From Chloroflexota bacterium (lineage in GTDB: Bacteria; Chloroflexota; Limnocylindria; Limnocylindrales; CSP1-4), in the NCBI GenBank assembly GCA_025358515.1, contig JANYJG010000147.1:1-38983 (forward strand): 38,983 bases of DNA, written 5' to 3'. Each line of letters starts with the position of its first letter. Position 1 is the stretch's first letter. Shown here piece after piece: positions 23,876 through 32,372 of this stretch. The translations under genes were made by a program, and so were the position numbers. The notes beneath the pieces were generated by a model. The model did not search any database. It was given only the letters and a program-made list of their open reading frames with translations, and had not been told where the DNA came from.

Positions 23876-25506
23876 CCTCGGCCTCAGACTCGGCCTCTGC
23901 CTCTGCCTCGGCTCGGCCGGGCCCAATCGCTAACGATCGCCCCAGACCGATCTGTCTCGTCGTCCTCGATGGCTTTGGGATCGGCCACAACCCCGCCGTC
24001 GACGCCATCGTTGCTGCTCGCATGCCCAACTGGACCAGCTTCCTGTCGCGCTGGCCGCACAGCGCCGTTGAGGCGTCCGAGGAGTTCGTCGGCCTACCGG
24101 AAGGCCAGATGGGCAACTCCGAGGTGGGTCACCTGAACCTCGGTACCGGCCAGCCCGTGCTCCAGGACCTGCCGCGCATCGACAAGTCCATCGAGACGGG
24201 CGGCTTCTTCTCGCGCCCCGTCCTGCTGGCGCTGTGCCAGCAGGCCAAGGAGGGCGACCGCACCCTGCACCTGATCAGCCTGGTGGGCCCCGGCGGCGTT
24301 CATGCCAACGACCGCCATCTGGTTGCGGCGGCCGAACTGGCGCATCGCCAGGGCGTCAAGCGCGTTCGGGTCCACGGCCTTCTGGACGGCCGCGACACGC
24401 CCCCGCGCTCGGCCATCGACTTCGTCCCGGACCTGGTCAGGCGTCTGGACGCCGTCCATCCCAACGCGAAGATCGCTACCATCGGCGGTCGCTACTACGC
24501 CATGGACCGCGACAAGCGCTGGGAACGGGTCAAGAAGGGCTACGACGCCATCGTTGATGGCGTGGCCGACTTCCATGCTCCGTCGGCTGTTGCCGCGGTG
24601 GAGGCCGGATACGGTCGTGGCGAGAACGACGAGTTCATCATCCCGACGGTTATCGACGGCGTAGATCACGGCCGCATCGCCGACGGCGACGCCATCCTCC
24701 ACTGCAACTTTCGGGCTGACCGGGCCCGCCAGCTCTCCCACGCTCTGGCCGCCGCCGACTTCGTTGGCTTCGACCGCGATGGCGCCGGACCGGCTCCCAA
24801 GGACACCCTGTTCGCGACCATGACCTCCTATGCGGGCGACCTGCTGGTGCAGGTGGTTTTTGGGCCGGAGGTCGTTCCCTCTCTGGCGGGCGCCGTCAGC
24901 AGGGCCGGCTGGACGCAGTTCCACGTGGCCGAGACCGAGAAGTACGCCCACGTCACCTACTTCTTTAACGGCGGCCGTGAAGAGCCGTGGCCGGGCGAGG
25001 ATCGGAAGCTCATCCCCAGCCTCAAGGTCGCGACATACGACCTGCAGCCGACGATGGCCGCCGACGGCGTTGCCAATGCCCTCGTAGCTGCGATTGGCTC
25101 GAGCAAGTACGACCTGATCGTGGCTAACTTCGCCAATCCGGACATGGTCGGACATACCGGCGTCTGGGACGCAACCGTGAAAGCCTGCGAAACCGTGGAC
25201 GTCTGCATGGGTCGGGTCGCGGAGGCGATCCTGGCCGTGGATGCGGACGATCCGACGGCGCCCGGTGCCGTGCTCCTAATTACGGCCGATCACGGCAACG
25301 CCGACGAGATGAAGGACGAGGCCGGCAACCCCATCACCAAACATTCGCTGAACCCGGTTCCGCTGCTCGGCATCGGACGGTTCATGGACAACCGCAAGCT
25401 GATGGATGGCCGTTTGGCCGATATCACGCCGACGATCCTGGAGATCGGCGGCCTCTCGCCGTGGCCGCAAGTAACTGGCCATTCGCTGTTGGAGCCCCAA
25501 GTCTGA
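23872..25506 (+). CDS. gpmI: 2,3-bisphosphoglycerate-independent phosphoglycerate mutase
   Basis: Interconverts 3- and 2-phosphoglycerate with two metal ions (Mn2+ in most relatives) and no 2,3-BPG. Seen in 544 residues: LVVLDGFGIG (metal ligand Asp), MGNSEVGHLNLG with the phosphoserine nucleophile Ser83, GGVHANDRHL, GRDTPPRSA, GRYYAMDRDKRW, CNFRADRARQL, EKYAHVTYFFNGG, NPDMVGHTG and TADHGNADEM. The first 22 or so residues are a Ser/Ala-rich extension (SASDSASASASARPG), so the core starts near PRPICLVVLDG. The gene overlaps tpiA by 4 nt. The independent mutase is typical of Firmicutes and Chloroflexota, whereas most Actinobacteria use the dependent form. Confidence 0.97.
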   Translation: MTSASDSASASASARPGPIANDRPRPICLVVLDGFGIGHNPAVDAIVAARMPNWTSFLSRWPHSAVEASEEFVGLPEGQMGNSEVGHLNLGTGQPVLQDLPRIDKSIETGGFFSRPVLLALCQQAKEGDRTLHLISLVGPGGVHANDRHLVAAAELAHRQGVKRVRVHGLLDGRDTPPRSAIDFVPDLVRRLDAVHPNAKIATIGGRYYAMDRDKRWERVKKGYDAIVDGVADFHAPSAVAAVEAGYGRGENDEFIIPTVIDGVDHGRIADGDAILHCNFRADRARQLSHALAAADFVGFDRDGAGPAPKDTLFATMTSYAGDLLVQVVFGPEVVPSLAGAVSRAGWTQFHVAETEKYAHVTYFFNGGREEPWPGEDRKLIPSLKVATYDLQPTMAADGVANALVAAIGSSKYDLIVANFANPDMVGHTGVWDATVKACETVDVCMGRVAEAILAVDADDPTAPGAVLLITADHGNADEMKDEAGNPITKHSLNPVPLLGIGRFMDNRKLMDGRLADITPTILEIGGLSPWPQVTGHSLLEPQV

Positions 25507-25572
25507 CCGTCCGACCTTGCGAGCCTCGGCCATGTGCTAACATCCGGCCGTCCACTGTCGGGCGGACATACC

Positions 25573-25812
25573 ATGAGGATTCTGCAAGCCGTGAACATTG
25601 CTATGGCCGTGGGCCAAGACATAATCGCCATCTTCCTGATGATTTCCATCCTGATGCAGGCCCGCGGCAGCGGCCTTTCCTCCACGTTCGGCGGCGACTC
25701 GTCCGTCTATCGAAGCCGACGTGGCGTTGAGAAACGCCTGTGGCAGTTCACGATCCTGCTCGCGGTGATCTTCTGCACGTTCTCCATCGCGAGCTACTCC
25801 CTGCCGAGCTGA
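25573..25812 (+). CDS. secG: Preprotein translocase subunit SecG
   Basis: A 79-residue protein with two membrane helices (about residues 1-25 and 53-75) and the family's central segment of the type LMQARGSGLSSTFGG, which links them on the cytoplasmic face. It stabilises the SecYEG channel. ATG 25573 is preferred; an in-frame GTG at 25534 would add 13 residues without homology. A -10-like TAACAT lies at 25538-25543. Following tpiA and gpmI with secG mirrors the tpiA-secG arrangement seen in many Gram-positives and Chloroflexota. A binding-protein gene starts 31 nt downstream. Confidence 0.92.
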   Translation: MRILQAVNIAMAVGQDIIAIFLMISILMQARGSGLSSTFGGDSSVYRSRRGVEKRLWQFTILLAVIFCTFSIASYSLPS

Positions 25813-25843
25813 GCGGCGCTGCGGCGTCTGTGACGAAACTGCC

Positions 25844-27625
25844 ATGAGCGGTCGGGACCGGGTCGCCGCGCTCGCTCTGGTGATCTTGCTTGCGCTGGTC
25901 GGTGCAGGGATGCTGCTGCCCTCCACGCCGCCGGAACCCCCGGGACCCACGAACGCCGTCGGCTCTAGGTATCGGGAAGGCATCCTGGGCCACCCGAGCT
26001 CGATAAACCCACTCACGGTCCGGACCCAGGCCGATCGGGATTTGGTCGCTCTGTTGTTCCGGGGCCTCCTCAAGTCCGGTGCGGACGGCGCCCTTACGTC
26101 CGACCTTGCCCACACCTGGACAATCTCTCCGGACGGTCATACCTACACGTTCCTGATGCGTACGGACGCACGCTGGGAAGACGGCGAGCCGGTCACGGCA
26201 GCGGACGTAGTGTTTACGGTTGGTCTTCTTCAGAACGCCGCGTACGATGGGCCACTGGGGGCATCGTGGCAGGGCGTCCAGGCAGTCGCCGACGGCACCT
26301 ACGCCGTCCACTTCACGACTAACCTGCCTGTGGCTGGATTTCTGCGCCAGGCGACTCTACCGATCCTGCCCGAGCACGCCCTGGCCGGTGTTTCCGTCGC
26401 CGATCTGGCCGACTCAGCCTTCAGCCGGAAGCCAACGGGCGATGGTCCGTTCCGGATAGCCGAGTTGGACGTTTCCCATGCCCTGCTGCAGGCCGTGCCC
26501 GATGCCGGGCTCGCAGCCTATTCCTCTGCAACTCCCGTGAGCAGTGCACTTCCCACAAGCAGCGGATCCGCCGCGTTCGGCGTGGCTGCATCCGCAACGG
26601 CGAGCATCGCCGCCTCCGGCTCGGCCTCCGGCTCGGCCTCGCCGAGTGTGTCCGCCCTCAATGGGTCCGGCGCGATTTCAGACCTCGAGCTGCGGTTCTT
26701 CAGCGACGCCTCCACCATGCTGACCCAATTTCAGGACGGCCAATTGGACGGGGTTGGAGGACTCTCGCCTGCCCAGGTCGGAACCGCGACGGCCACGCCC
26801 GGGGCTCGTCTCGTCTCGTACCGGTGGGCCAGCATGCTGAGCGTCATTCTCAATCAACGTACCGACCACCCCGAGTTTCGTGACCCCCGCGTCCGGCGCG
26901 GCCTCCTCCAGGCGATCGATCGCGGAGCATTGGTGTCCGGCGTGTTGGTCGGGCACGGCACAGTCGCCGAAGCCCCGATTCCCTCGTGGTCGGCGAACTA
27001 CCCAACAGCTTCCATCGTCCACACGCCGTTCGACCTGCTCACTGCGCAGACGGACCTGGCCGCCGGCGGCTGGCATCGCGTTGATGCTGACTGGCACCTG
27101 CCTGCGGCATCCGGGGTCTTTACCCTCAAATTGCTGACGCCGGACAATAGCAGCAACCCAGTTGTATACGCCGTCGCAGCCCAGGTAGCAGCCTCGTGGC
27201 GAGCGATTGGGGTGGACGTCGTTGTCGACGCCGTACCGGCGGCCACATTCCTCGATAGGCTGGCGAGCGGCGATTATTCGGCTGCGGTGGTAGACCTGCA
27301 GTTGGGACTGGATCCGGATGTGAGCCCGCTGCTGCTGTCGACTCAGGTCTGGAGCGCCGGCTCGAATGTGTCCGGAATACAGGACCCGGCCCTCGACAAG
27401 CTGCTCCTGGCGGCTCGCAAGGCCACCGACGCCAAGGACCGGCAGGCCGCAATCGCGGCCCTCGAAAAGTACGTATCGACCAATCTGCCGATCCTGCCGC
27501 TGAGCTTCCGTGACTACGGATTCGTGGTCGGGGGACGGGTTCAGGATGTTGCCGCGACGGCTATTGGCGATCCGTCGGGTCGCTACTGGGATGTGCTAAG
27601 CTGGCGCCTCGCTAACGACGGGTAG
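25844..27625 (+). CDS. Peptide/nickel-type ABC solute-binding protein (SBP family 5), orphan
   Basis: A 593-residue protein with one N-terminal hydrophobic helix (about residues 7-26) that has no lipobox cysteine, so it is a membrane anchor or a signal peptide. The body is a family 5 binding protein: HPSSINPLTVRTQADRDLV near the N-terminus, DGHTYTFLMRTDARWEDG, AADVVFTVGLLQN, and a C-terminal lobe with RVRRGLLQAIDR. Such proteins capture oligopeptides, nickel or other solutes outside the cell. A Ser/Ala-rich low-complexity insertion (about residues 224-274) interrupts the fold. No permease or ATPase gene is nearby, so its transporter partner is elsewhere or absent. It may be co-transcribed with secG. 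Confidence 0.9.
   Translation: MSGRDRVAALALVILLALVGAGMLLPSTPPEPPGPTNAVGSRYREGILGHPSSINPLTVRTQADRDLVALLFRGLLKSGADGALTSDLAHTWTISPDGHTYTFLMRTDARWEDGEPVTAADVVFTVGLLQNAAYDGPLGASWQGVQAVADGTYAVHFTTNLPVAGFLRQATLPILPEHALAGVSVADLADSAFSRKPTGDGPFRIAELDVSHALLQAVPDAGLAAYSSATPVSSALPTSSGSAAFGVAASATASIAASGSASGSASPSVSALNGSGAISDLELRFFSDASTMLTQFQDGQLDGVGGLSPAQVGTATATPGARLVSYRWASMLSVILNQRTDHPEFRDPRVRRGLLQAIDRGALVSGVLVGHGTVAEAPIPSWSANYPTASIVHTPFDLLTAQTDLAAGGWHRVDADWHLPAASGVFTLKLLTPDNSSNPVVYAVAAQVAASWRAIGVDVVVDAVPAATFLDRLASGDYSAAVVDLQLGLDPDVSPLLLSTQVWSAGSNVSGIQDPALDKLLLAARKATDAKDRQAAIAALEKYVSTNLPILPLSFRDYGFVVGGRVQDVAATAIGDPSGRYWDVLSWRLANDG
26612..26635 (+). repeat. 12-nt tandem duplication in the binding-protein insertion
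   Basis: GCCTCCGGCTCG is repeated twice in direct tandem inside the Ser/Ala-rich insertion of the orphan binding protein. Confidence 0.7.
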
Positions 27626-27640
27626 TACGTCGCGGCGTGC

Positions 27641-27726
27641 GCCGAGGTGGCGGAATGGCAGACGCGCTGGCTTCAGGAGCCAGTGGCCGCAAGGTCGTAG
27701 GGGTTCAAATCCCCTCCTCGGTACCA
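27641..27726 (+). tRNA. tRNA-Leu (CAG)
   Basis: An 86-nt type II tRNA with a long variable arm. The anticodon stem CTGGC/GCCAG encloses loop TTCAGGA, giving anticodon CAG. The T arm GGGGTTCAAATCCCC and an encoded CCA end are present. The first acceptor pair is G-U. Confidence 0.95.
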
Positions 27727-27794
27727 GTAATCCTCGACGTTCAAGGTCCTGTCGTTTTCAGATGGCGGCGCGGAGGCGCAGCAATCGTTCTCGT

Positions 27795-27879
27795 GCCCAG
27801 GTGGCGGAATTGGTATACGCGTACGTTTGAGGGGCGTATGACGCAAGTCATCCGGGTTCAAGTCCCGGCCTGGGCACCA
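27795..27879 (+). tRNA. tRNA-Leu (GAG)
   Basis: An 85-nt type II tRNA. The acceptor GCCCAGG pairs with CCTGGGC. The anticodon loop TTGAGGG gives GAG, and CCA is encoded. It lies 68 nt after tRNA-Leu(CAG). Confidence 0.95.
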
Positions 27880-27938
27880 CTCTCTATTTGATGGCGATCG
27901 ATCGCGGCGGTCGCGGCGTGTCACCCGGCGCGGGCCTG

Positions 27939-28014
27939 GGGCGGTTAGTTCAGTGGTTAGAGCGCCTCGTTTACACCGAGGATGTCGCAGGTTCGAGTCC
28001 TGCACCGCCCACCA
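27939..28014 (+). tRNA. tRNA-Val (TAC)
   Basis: A 76-nt tRNA. The acceptor GGGCGGT pairs with ACCGCCC. The stem CCTCG/CGAGG encloses loop TTTACAC, giving anticodon TAC. CCA is encoded. Confidence 0.96.
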
Positions 28015-28139
28015 CCTCCGGGCACACGGCCGCCGTCAGCCGCATCCTGCTACTGCGCCATACCGGTCCATGTAGTGCTACGCTGCCTCCGATACCAAGA
28101 CGGGAACACGGCACCCCTTCCGTCACAGGAGGCCGTCTG

Positions 28140-29774
28140 ATGCACAAGATCGTGGCCGGCGCGTTGGCCTTGCCGGCCCTGACCCAGACCTACGTGTCCA
28201 CTCTTACATCCAGACTCGTGAGGCAGAGTGCCCCCAGGAAGCTTGCGGCGCTGAGCCTTATTGGGGTCATTGTGGTTGGTGGCGTCGTCACCGGCGCTGC
28301 CGCCCTCGGACCCACCAAGGATCCCGGCGGGCGGCCAAGCGGCACGACCAGCGGCAACACGGACATTGCCATGAACGCCGCGTTCCAGGTCCATTTCACA
28401 ACGCCGATGGATCAAGCATCCGTTTCGGCATCGGTCAGTATCCAGCCGCCCGTGGCCTATAAGAAGATATGGGACGGCAGCGGTCGGATCCTGTCGCTCG
28501 AGCCTGAGACGGTCTGGGCTCCGTACACCTACTACATCATCGTCGTAGGAGCTGAGGCTCGAGATCAGACCGGTCGGAGCATGGGCGAACCGATCCAGTC
28601 TGGGTTCGAGACCGGATCTCGCACGACCGGCCAGATCACCGCGACGGTCCTCGTGGGCGCTCAGGTTGCCCCAACCACCGCGTTCAAGATCTCTTTCTCG
28701 CGGCCGGTCAAGTTGTCGACGGTCATCCTCAAGACGGTGATAACGCCGTTGATCCCGGTAACGATCTCCGGCGACGATCCGGCGGACCAGGCATCCCGGG
28801 TATTCACCATCACCCCCAAGGCGGTTCTCACGCAGGGCCAGACGTATCTGGTCAAGTTCTTGAATGAGGGGGCGACGGATTCTTCCGAGTCGTCGGTCGG
28901 GCCCCTAACTGACCTCAAGGCCGTCGTGATCCCCGCGCCAAAGGTCGTCCGTTTCCGGCCGTTCGACAGGGGCTACGCCTACGATCCGAACCAGCCGGTT
29001 TCAGTCCGATTCACGACACCGATGGATCCGGTCGCAACGGCGGCGGCATTCGCCGTCATGGCCGGCGACAAGGTGGTCACGGGCGATACGTACTGGGTCG
29101 AGAACAACACCGTCCTGGTGCTGATTCCAGGCACCAAATTCCTGCCAGGCCAGAAGGTCGTCGCCCGAGTGGCGAAAGGGGCCAAGTCGTTCGACGGGCG
29201 AGCGATGTTGGCAGCCGCGTCGTCGAGCTTCACCATCGCCCGGCCGGAGGTCAAGAACATCCCTTGGACTGGCGGAGCCGCCTCTTCCAGATCGCCCTGG
29301 CACGCCTCGGAGTTGTATTACCTGCGTTTGATGAACTGCACGCGAACGGGCGGGTGGGTGATCAGTAGCGGCCGCTGCAGCAGCGCCAGTCACCACGTCA
29401 TGCCGGCCCAGGACGCGCTGAAGCTCGACAAAGGCATCTCGGATCTCGTGGCTCGACCGTACGCCAAGTACATGGCCGACCACAAGTTGCTAGACCATTA
29501 CCTGAACGGTACGAACCCGCACTATCGCTTGAGTGCTCAAGGTTGGGACGGCCGGTCCTGGGGCGAGAACATCGGCTCGCCATCCAGTTCGGGTCAAGGC
29601 GGAATGGTCCAACTCAACACGTTTTACCAGGACGAATACAAGTGCCGCCAAAAGTCGTGCGAGTTCGGCCATTACTTCAACATCATGGCTCCCTATTTCG
29701 ATAGAGCAGGCATCGGGGTCTGGGTCGGCGCAAAGACCCACGCCACGCGAGTGGTCATAGATTTCTACGGCTGA
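28140..29774 (+). CDS. Membrane-anchored surface protein with Ig-like (Big_5/SbsA) repeats and a C-terminal CAP/SCP domain
   Basis: A 544-residue protein. ATG 28140 has AGGAGG at 28127-28132. A hydrophobic helix near residues 36-60 should be a signal anchor. Then come three Ig-like modules of the Big_5/SbsA kind, each opening with a strand such as FQVHFTTPMD, FKISFSRPV or VSVRFTTPMD (starting near residues 82, 182 and 288). The C-terminal domain (about 390-544) looks like a CAP/SCP domain: LYYLRLMNCTR, ARPYAKYMADHKLLDHYL with a candidate His, WGENIGS with the candidate Glu, and GHYFNIMAPYFDRAGIGVWVG. Bacterial CAP proteins are extracellular and mostly of unknown role. Four cysteines in the CAP part may form disulphides. 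Envelope structure or adhesion is a reasonable guess. Confidence 0.85.
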   Translation: MHKIVAGALALPALTQTYVSTLTSRLVRQSAPRKLAALSLIGVIVVGGVVTGAAALGPTKDPGGRPSGTTSGNTDIAMNAAFQVHFTTPMDQASVSASVSIQPPVAYKKIWDGSGRILSLEPETVWAPYTYYIIVVGAEARDQTGRSMGEPIQSGFETGSRTTGQITATVLVGAQVAPTTAFKISFSRPVKLSTVILKTVITPLIPVTISGDDPADQASRVFTITPKAVLTQGQTYLVKFLNEGATDSSESSVGPLTDLKAVVIPAPKVVRFRPFDRGYAYDPNQPVSVRFTTPMDPVATAAAFAVMAGDKVVTGDTYWVENNTVLVLIPGTKFLPGQKVVARVAKGAKSFDGRAMLAAASSSFTIARPEVKNIPWTGGAASSRSPWHASELYYLRLMNCTRTGGWVISSGRCSSASHHVMPAQDALKLDKGISDLVARPYAKYMADHKLLDHYLNGTNPHYRLSAQGWDGRSWGENIGSPSSSGQGGMVQLNTFYQDEYKCRQKSCEFGHYFNIMAPYFDRAGIGVWVGAKTHATRVVIDFYG

Positions 29775-29841
29775 CACTTCGAACCTTCCGCCCGCTGGGC
29801 GAGTCTCCCTCACGGGAGATCGAGGCAACTCGCTCTCCTGC

Positions 29842-29847
29842 TAGACT
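29842..29847 (+). promoter_or_regulatory. -10-like hexamer TAGACT for lemA
   Basis: TAGACT lies 48 nt before the lemA ATG, giving an ordinary leader that ends in GGAGGAGGGG. It contrasts with the leaderless pattern seen at other genes. Confidence 0.45.
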
Positions 29848-29895
29848 TATCCTCTCGCACGCAGTCCGTGCGGCCAAACCAATCGGAGGAGGGGC

Positions 29896-30456
29896 ATGCC
29901 AACCCCCGTAATCGCACTCATCGTCGTCGCCGTTCTGGTCGTGATCGTTGTCGGGATCTACAACGGCCTCGTCACCAAGCGAAACCGGATCGATGAAGCC
30001 AATGCCCAGATCCAGGTCCAGCTCAAGCGCCGCCACGACCTAATCCCGAATCTGGTCAATGCGGTCAAGGGCTACATGGACTTCGAGAAGGGCGTCCTGA
30101 CGCAGGTCACGGAGGCCCGTGCAGGAGCCATCGCCGCCGGGGCTCAAGGGCCTGCTCAGCAGGCGCAGGCCGAGAACGTCCTGACCGGCGCTCTGCGGTC
30201 GCTCTTCGCGGTGGTCGAGAATTACCCGACGCTCAAGGCCAACGAGAATGTCCTGGCCTTGCAGGAGCAGCTGACCACGACAGAGAATCAGATCTCGTTC
30301 TCCCGCCAAAACTACAACGCCTCGGTCCTCGAGTACAACAACACGCTTCAGACGTTCCCGAATGTCCTGATCGCCGGCCCGTTCGGGTTCTCCAAGCGCG
30401 AGTTCTTCGCAGCCGAGCCGGAGGCCGCAGAGGTCCCCGTCGTCAACCTGCAGTAG
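29896..30456 (+). CDS. lemA: LemA family membrane protein
   Basis: A 186-residue protein with one N-terminal membrane helix (about residues 4-25) followed by long alpha-helices that form the LemA four-helix bundle. Conserved blocks include NRIDEANAQIQVQLKRRHDLIPNLV, the Leu/Glu-rich central helices and FSRQNYNASVLEYNN near the end. The start ATG 29896 has GGAGGAGGGG upstream. LemA is often next to HtpX, as it is here (htpX begins 60 nt downstream), which suggests a shared membrane quality-control role. Its biochemical function is not established. Confidence 0.94.
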   Translation: MPTPVIALIVVAVLVVIVVGIYNGLVTKRNRIDEANAQIQVQLKRRHDLIPNLVNAVKGYMDFEKGVLTQVTEARAGAIAAGAQGPAQQAQAENVLTGALRSLFAVVENYPTLKANENVLALQEQLTTTENQISFSRQNYNASVLEYNNTLQTFPNVLIAGPFGFSKREFFAAEPEAAEVPVVNLQ

Positions 30457-30515
30457 GCCTAGCGGGGCCGCTCGGTTTGTGCCTGGCGGCCATCGCGCCC
30501 TGAGGTTCTCAATCT

Positions 30516-31502
30516 GTGACCACGTTCTACTCGGAGCAGGCGGCAAACCGCCGGAACTCGTTTCTGCTCGCCCTGATCGTCGTAGCCGTCCTGGCCGTCT
30601 TCGGCTTTATCATTGGCTACGTGATCGGTTTGGGGTCCGGTAACGAAGCGCTATTTGGGATCGGGGCGCTTGCCATCGCGGTCGCGATCGGCCTCTTGAG
30701 CGCCGTAGCCTCTTACTTTGGGGGCGACCAGCTCGTGCTGGCCAGCTCGCACGCGAAAGAAGTTACGGCCCAGCAGGCGCCCCAGCTATACAACGTCGTG
30801 GGCGAGATGGCCACTGCGGCGGCCGTGCCGATGCCTCGCGTCTACATCATCGACGACCCGTCGCCCAATGCCTTCGCCACGGGTAGGGATCCTCAGCACT
30901 CGTCTGTGGCCATTACCACCGGCCTGTTGCAGAAGCTCGATCGCGAGGAACTGCAGGGTGTCATCGGCCACGAGATGTCCCATATCCGCAACTACGACAT
31001 CCGCTTCACGTTGATCGTCGGAGTCATGGTCGGCAGTATCGCCCTGCTGGCCCAGATCTTTCTGCGCTACACCTTCTGGTTCGGTGGCGGCCGCAGCAAC
31101 AACAACGACAAGGAGGGCGGTGGCGGCGGCTTGGGAGTCATCCTGCTGATCGTCGGTGTCGTCATGGCTATCCTCGCCCCCATCTTCACGGCCCTCGTCC
31201 AGATGGCTGTGAGCCGGCAGCGGGAGTATCTGGCCGATGCCTCGTCTGTCCAGCTCACACGTAACCCGCATGGCCTGGAGCGCGCATTGGCCAAGCTGGC
31301 CGCCGACAAAGAGTCTCTGCACTCCGCCAATGGGGCAACGCAGCATCTGTACATCGTCAACCCTCTTAAGAAGCTCGGCGGCGGCTCGGCCCTGATGTCG
31401 ACCCACCCGCCGATCGCGGATCGCATCAATCGGCTGCGTCAGTTGACCGGCGATCCGCCCATGGATCAGTCGGAACTCCGTCAGCTGTCGGGTCTGGAGT
31501 AG
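30516..31502 (+). CDS. htpX: HtpX-like M48 family zinc metalloprotease
   Basis: A 328-residue membrane protease that degrades misfolded membrane proteins. Two helices near the N-terminus (about 15-40 and 45-68) are followed by the cytoplasmic protease domain with HEMSH (His152, Glu153, His156) and the third zinc ligand in REYLADA (Glu237). Two further hydrophobic segments flank a Gly/Asn-rich loop (GGGRSNNNDKEGGGGG). The start is GTG 30516. The length is slightly above the 290 or so residues of E. coli HtpX because of that loop. It forms a pair with lemA upstream. Confidence 0.94.
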   Translation: MTTFYSEQAANRRNSFLLALIVVAVLAVFGFIIGYVIGLGSGNEALFGIGALAIAVAIGLLSAVASYFGGDQLVLASSHAKEVTAQQAPQLYNVVGEMATAAAVPMPRVYIIDDPSPNAFATGRDPQHSSVAITTGLLQKLDREELQGVIGHEMSHIRNYDIRFTLIVGVMVGSIALLAQIFLRYTFWFGGGRSNNNDKEGGGGGLGVILLIVGVVMAILAPIFTALVQMAVSRQREYLADASSVQLTRNPHGLERALAKLAADKESLHSANGATQHLYIVNPLKKLGGGSALMSTHPPIADRINRLRQLTGDPPMDQSELRQLSGLE

Positions 31503-31618
31503 TCGAGTTGGCCGTAAGCCCGCAGGCGTTGCGCACTCGCGCCAACCGCCTTGCGGCGTTTCGGTTTCCCGTGTTACCTTTCGACGCGCCGACGGGCGTC
31601 AGTCCGTCAAGTTCACGG

Positions 31619-31694
31619 GCCGAGATAGCTCAGTCGGTAGAGCACGCGACTGAAAATCGCGGTGTCGCCAGTTCGATCCTGGCTCTCGGCACCA
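31619..31694 (+). tRNA. tRNA-Phe (GAA)
   Basis: A 76-nt tRNA. The acceptor GCCGAGA pairs with TCTCGGC. The stem CGCGA/TCGCG encloses loop CTGAAAA, giving anticodon GAA. CCA is encoded. Confidence 0.96.
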
Positions 31695-31721
31695 AACAAG
31701 CGGGCTGGCATGGTTTATCGA

Positions 31722-31797
31722 GCGGAAGTGGCTCAGTTGGTAGAGCATCACCTTGCCAAGGTGAGGGTCGCGGGTTCGAGTCCCGTCTTCCGCTCCA
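31722..31797 (+). tRNA. tRNA-Gly (GCC)
   Basis: A 76-nt tRNA. The acceptor GCGGAAG pairs with CTTCCGC. The stem TCACC/GGTGA encloses loop TTGCCAA, giving anticodon GCC. CCA is encoded. Confidence 0.96.
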
Positions 31798-31844
31798 TTC
31801 CCTTTTCGCTGCCGACGGCGGTTTGTGCCGACAGATCGAACCTC

Positions 31845-31918
31845 TGCCCCTTCGTCTAGTGGTAGGACAGCGGACTTTGGATCCGTTAGGCGAGGTTCGA
31901 GTCCTCGAGGGGCAGCCA
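31845..31918 (+). tRNA. tRNA-Gln (TTG)
   Basis: A 74-nt tRNA. The acceptor TGCCCCT pairs with AGGGGCA. The anticodon loop CTTTGGA gives TTG. CCA is encoded. Confidence 0.95.
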
Positions 31919-31956
31919 ATTTTCACCAGTCGGCACCGGTTCTCCTGCCGGTAAAA

Positions 31957-31973
31957 CCGCCCCCACGGGGCGG
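31957..31973. other. Hairpin between tRNA-Gln and tRNA-Cys
   Basis: A perfect 7-bp stem CCGCCCC / GGGGCGG with loop CAC. On the minus strand it is followed by TTTTAC. Its role could be termination or processing; no T-run follows on the plus strand. Confidence 0.35.
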
Positions 31974-31984
31974 CTCGCGTTCGA

Positions 31985-32060
31985 GGCGACGTACCCAAGT
32001 GGTTAAGGGGGAGGTCTGCAAAACCTCTATTCAGCGGTTCGATCCCGCTCGTCGCCTCCA
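31985..32060 (+). tRNA. tRNA-Cys (GCA)
   Basis: A 76-nt tRNA. The acceptor GGCGACG pairs with CGTCGCC. The stem GAGGT/ACCTC encloses loop CTGCAAA, giving anticodon GCA. CCA is encoded. Confidence 0.95.
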
Positions 32061-32372
32061 AAATCCCTCTTGAATGGCCCCTCCGGGCCGCGCTGTGTCC
32101 CGGTCTGGTAGCAACGTGGTAGCAACAGGAGCCTATCCCGCCCCCTGATCGACGCCGTCGCGACCGTCGCCGGCTGGAGTAGGCTCCCAGCGGGGCTCGT
32201 CGAGGGCCGTCAGAGAGCGGTTTGGAGGCGACCAAGTTGGCAGAAGGAGCCACCGCGGCCGGGTCTCCGCCCTCCACCACAGAGTCGATGGTCCCGAGCC
32301 GCGGCCATCTGATTTCGCCGATCTTCGCCGATGCCACAGCAGGACCGCCGGGCGCGTTACGCTTATGTCGTT
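32061..32372. other. Gene-free stretch between tRNA-Cys and tRNA-Leu(TAA)
   Basis: 312 nt with no convincing coding sequence. It contains a short hairpin GGCCC/GGGCC (32086-32099), an 11-nt tandem repeat (32106-32126) and a -10-like TACGCT (32358-32363) positioned to start tRNA-Leu transcription. It resembles the scar of an integration next to tRNA-Cys. Confidence 0.5.
32106..32126 (+). repeat. 11-nt tandem repeat 46 nt after tRNA-Cys
   Basis: TGGTAGCAACG is followed directly by TGGTAGCAAC. It has the same layout as the repeat after tRNA-Leu(TAA): TGGYAGC, two bases, CG, then TGGYAGC again. This suggests a recombinase arm-type site. Confidence 0.6.
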
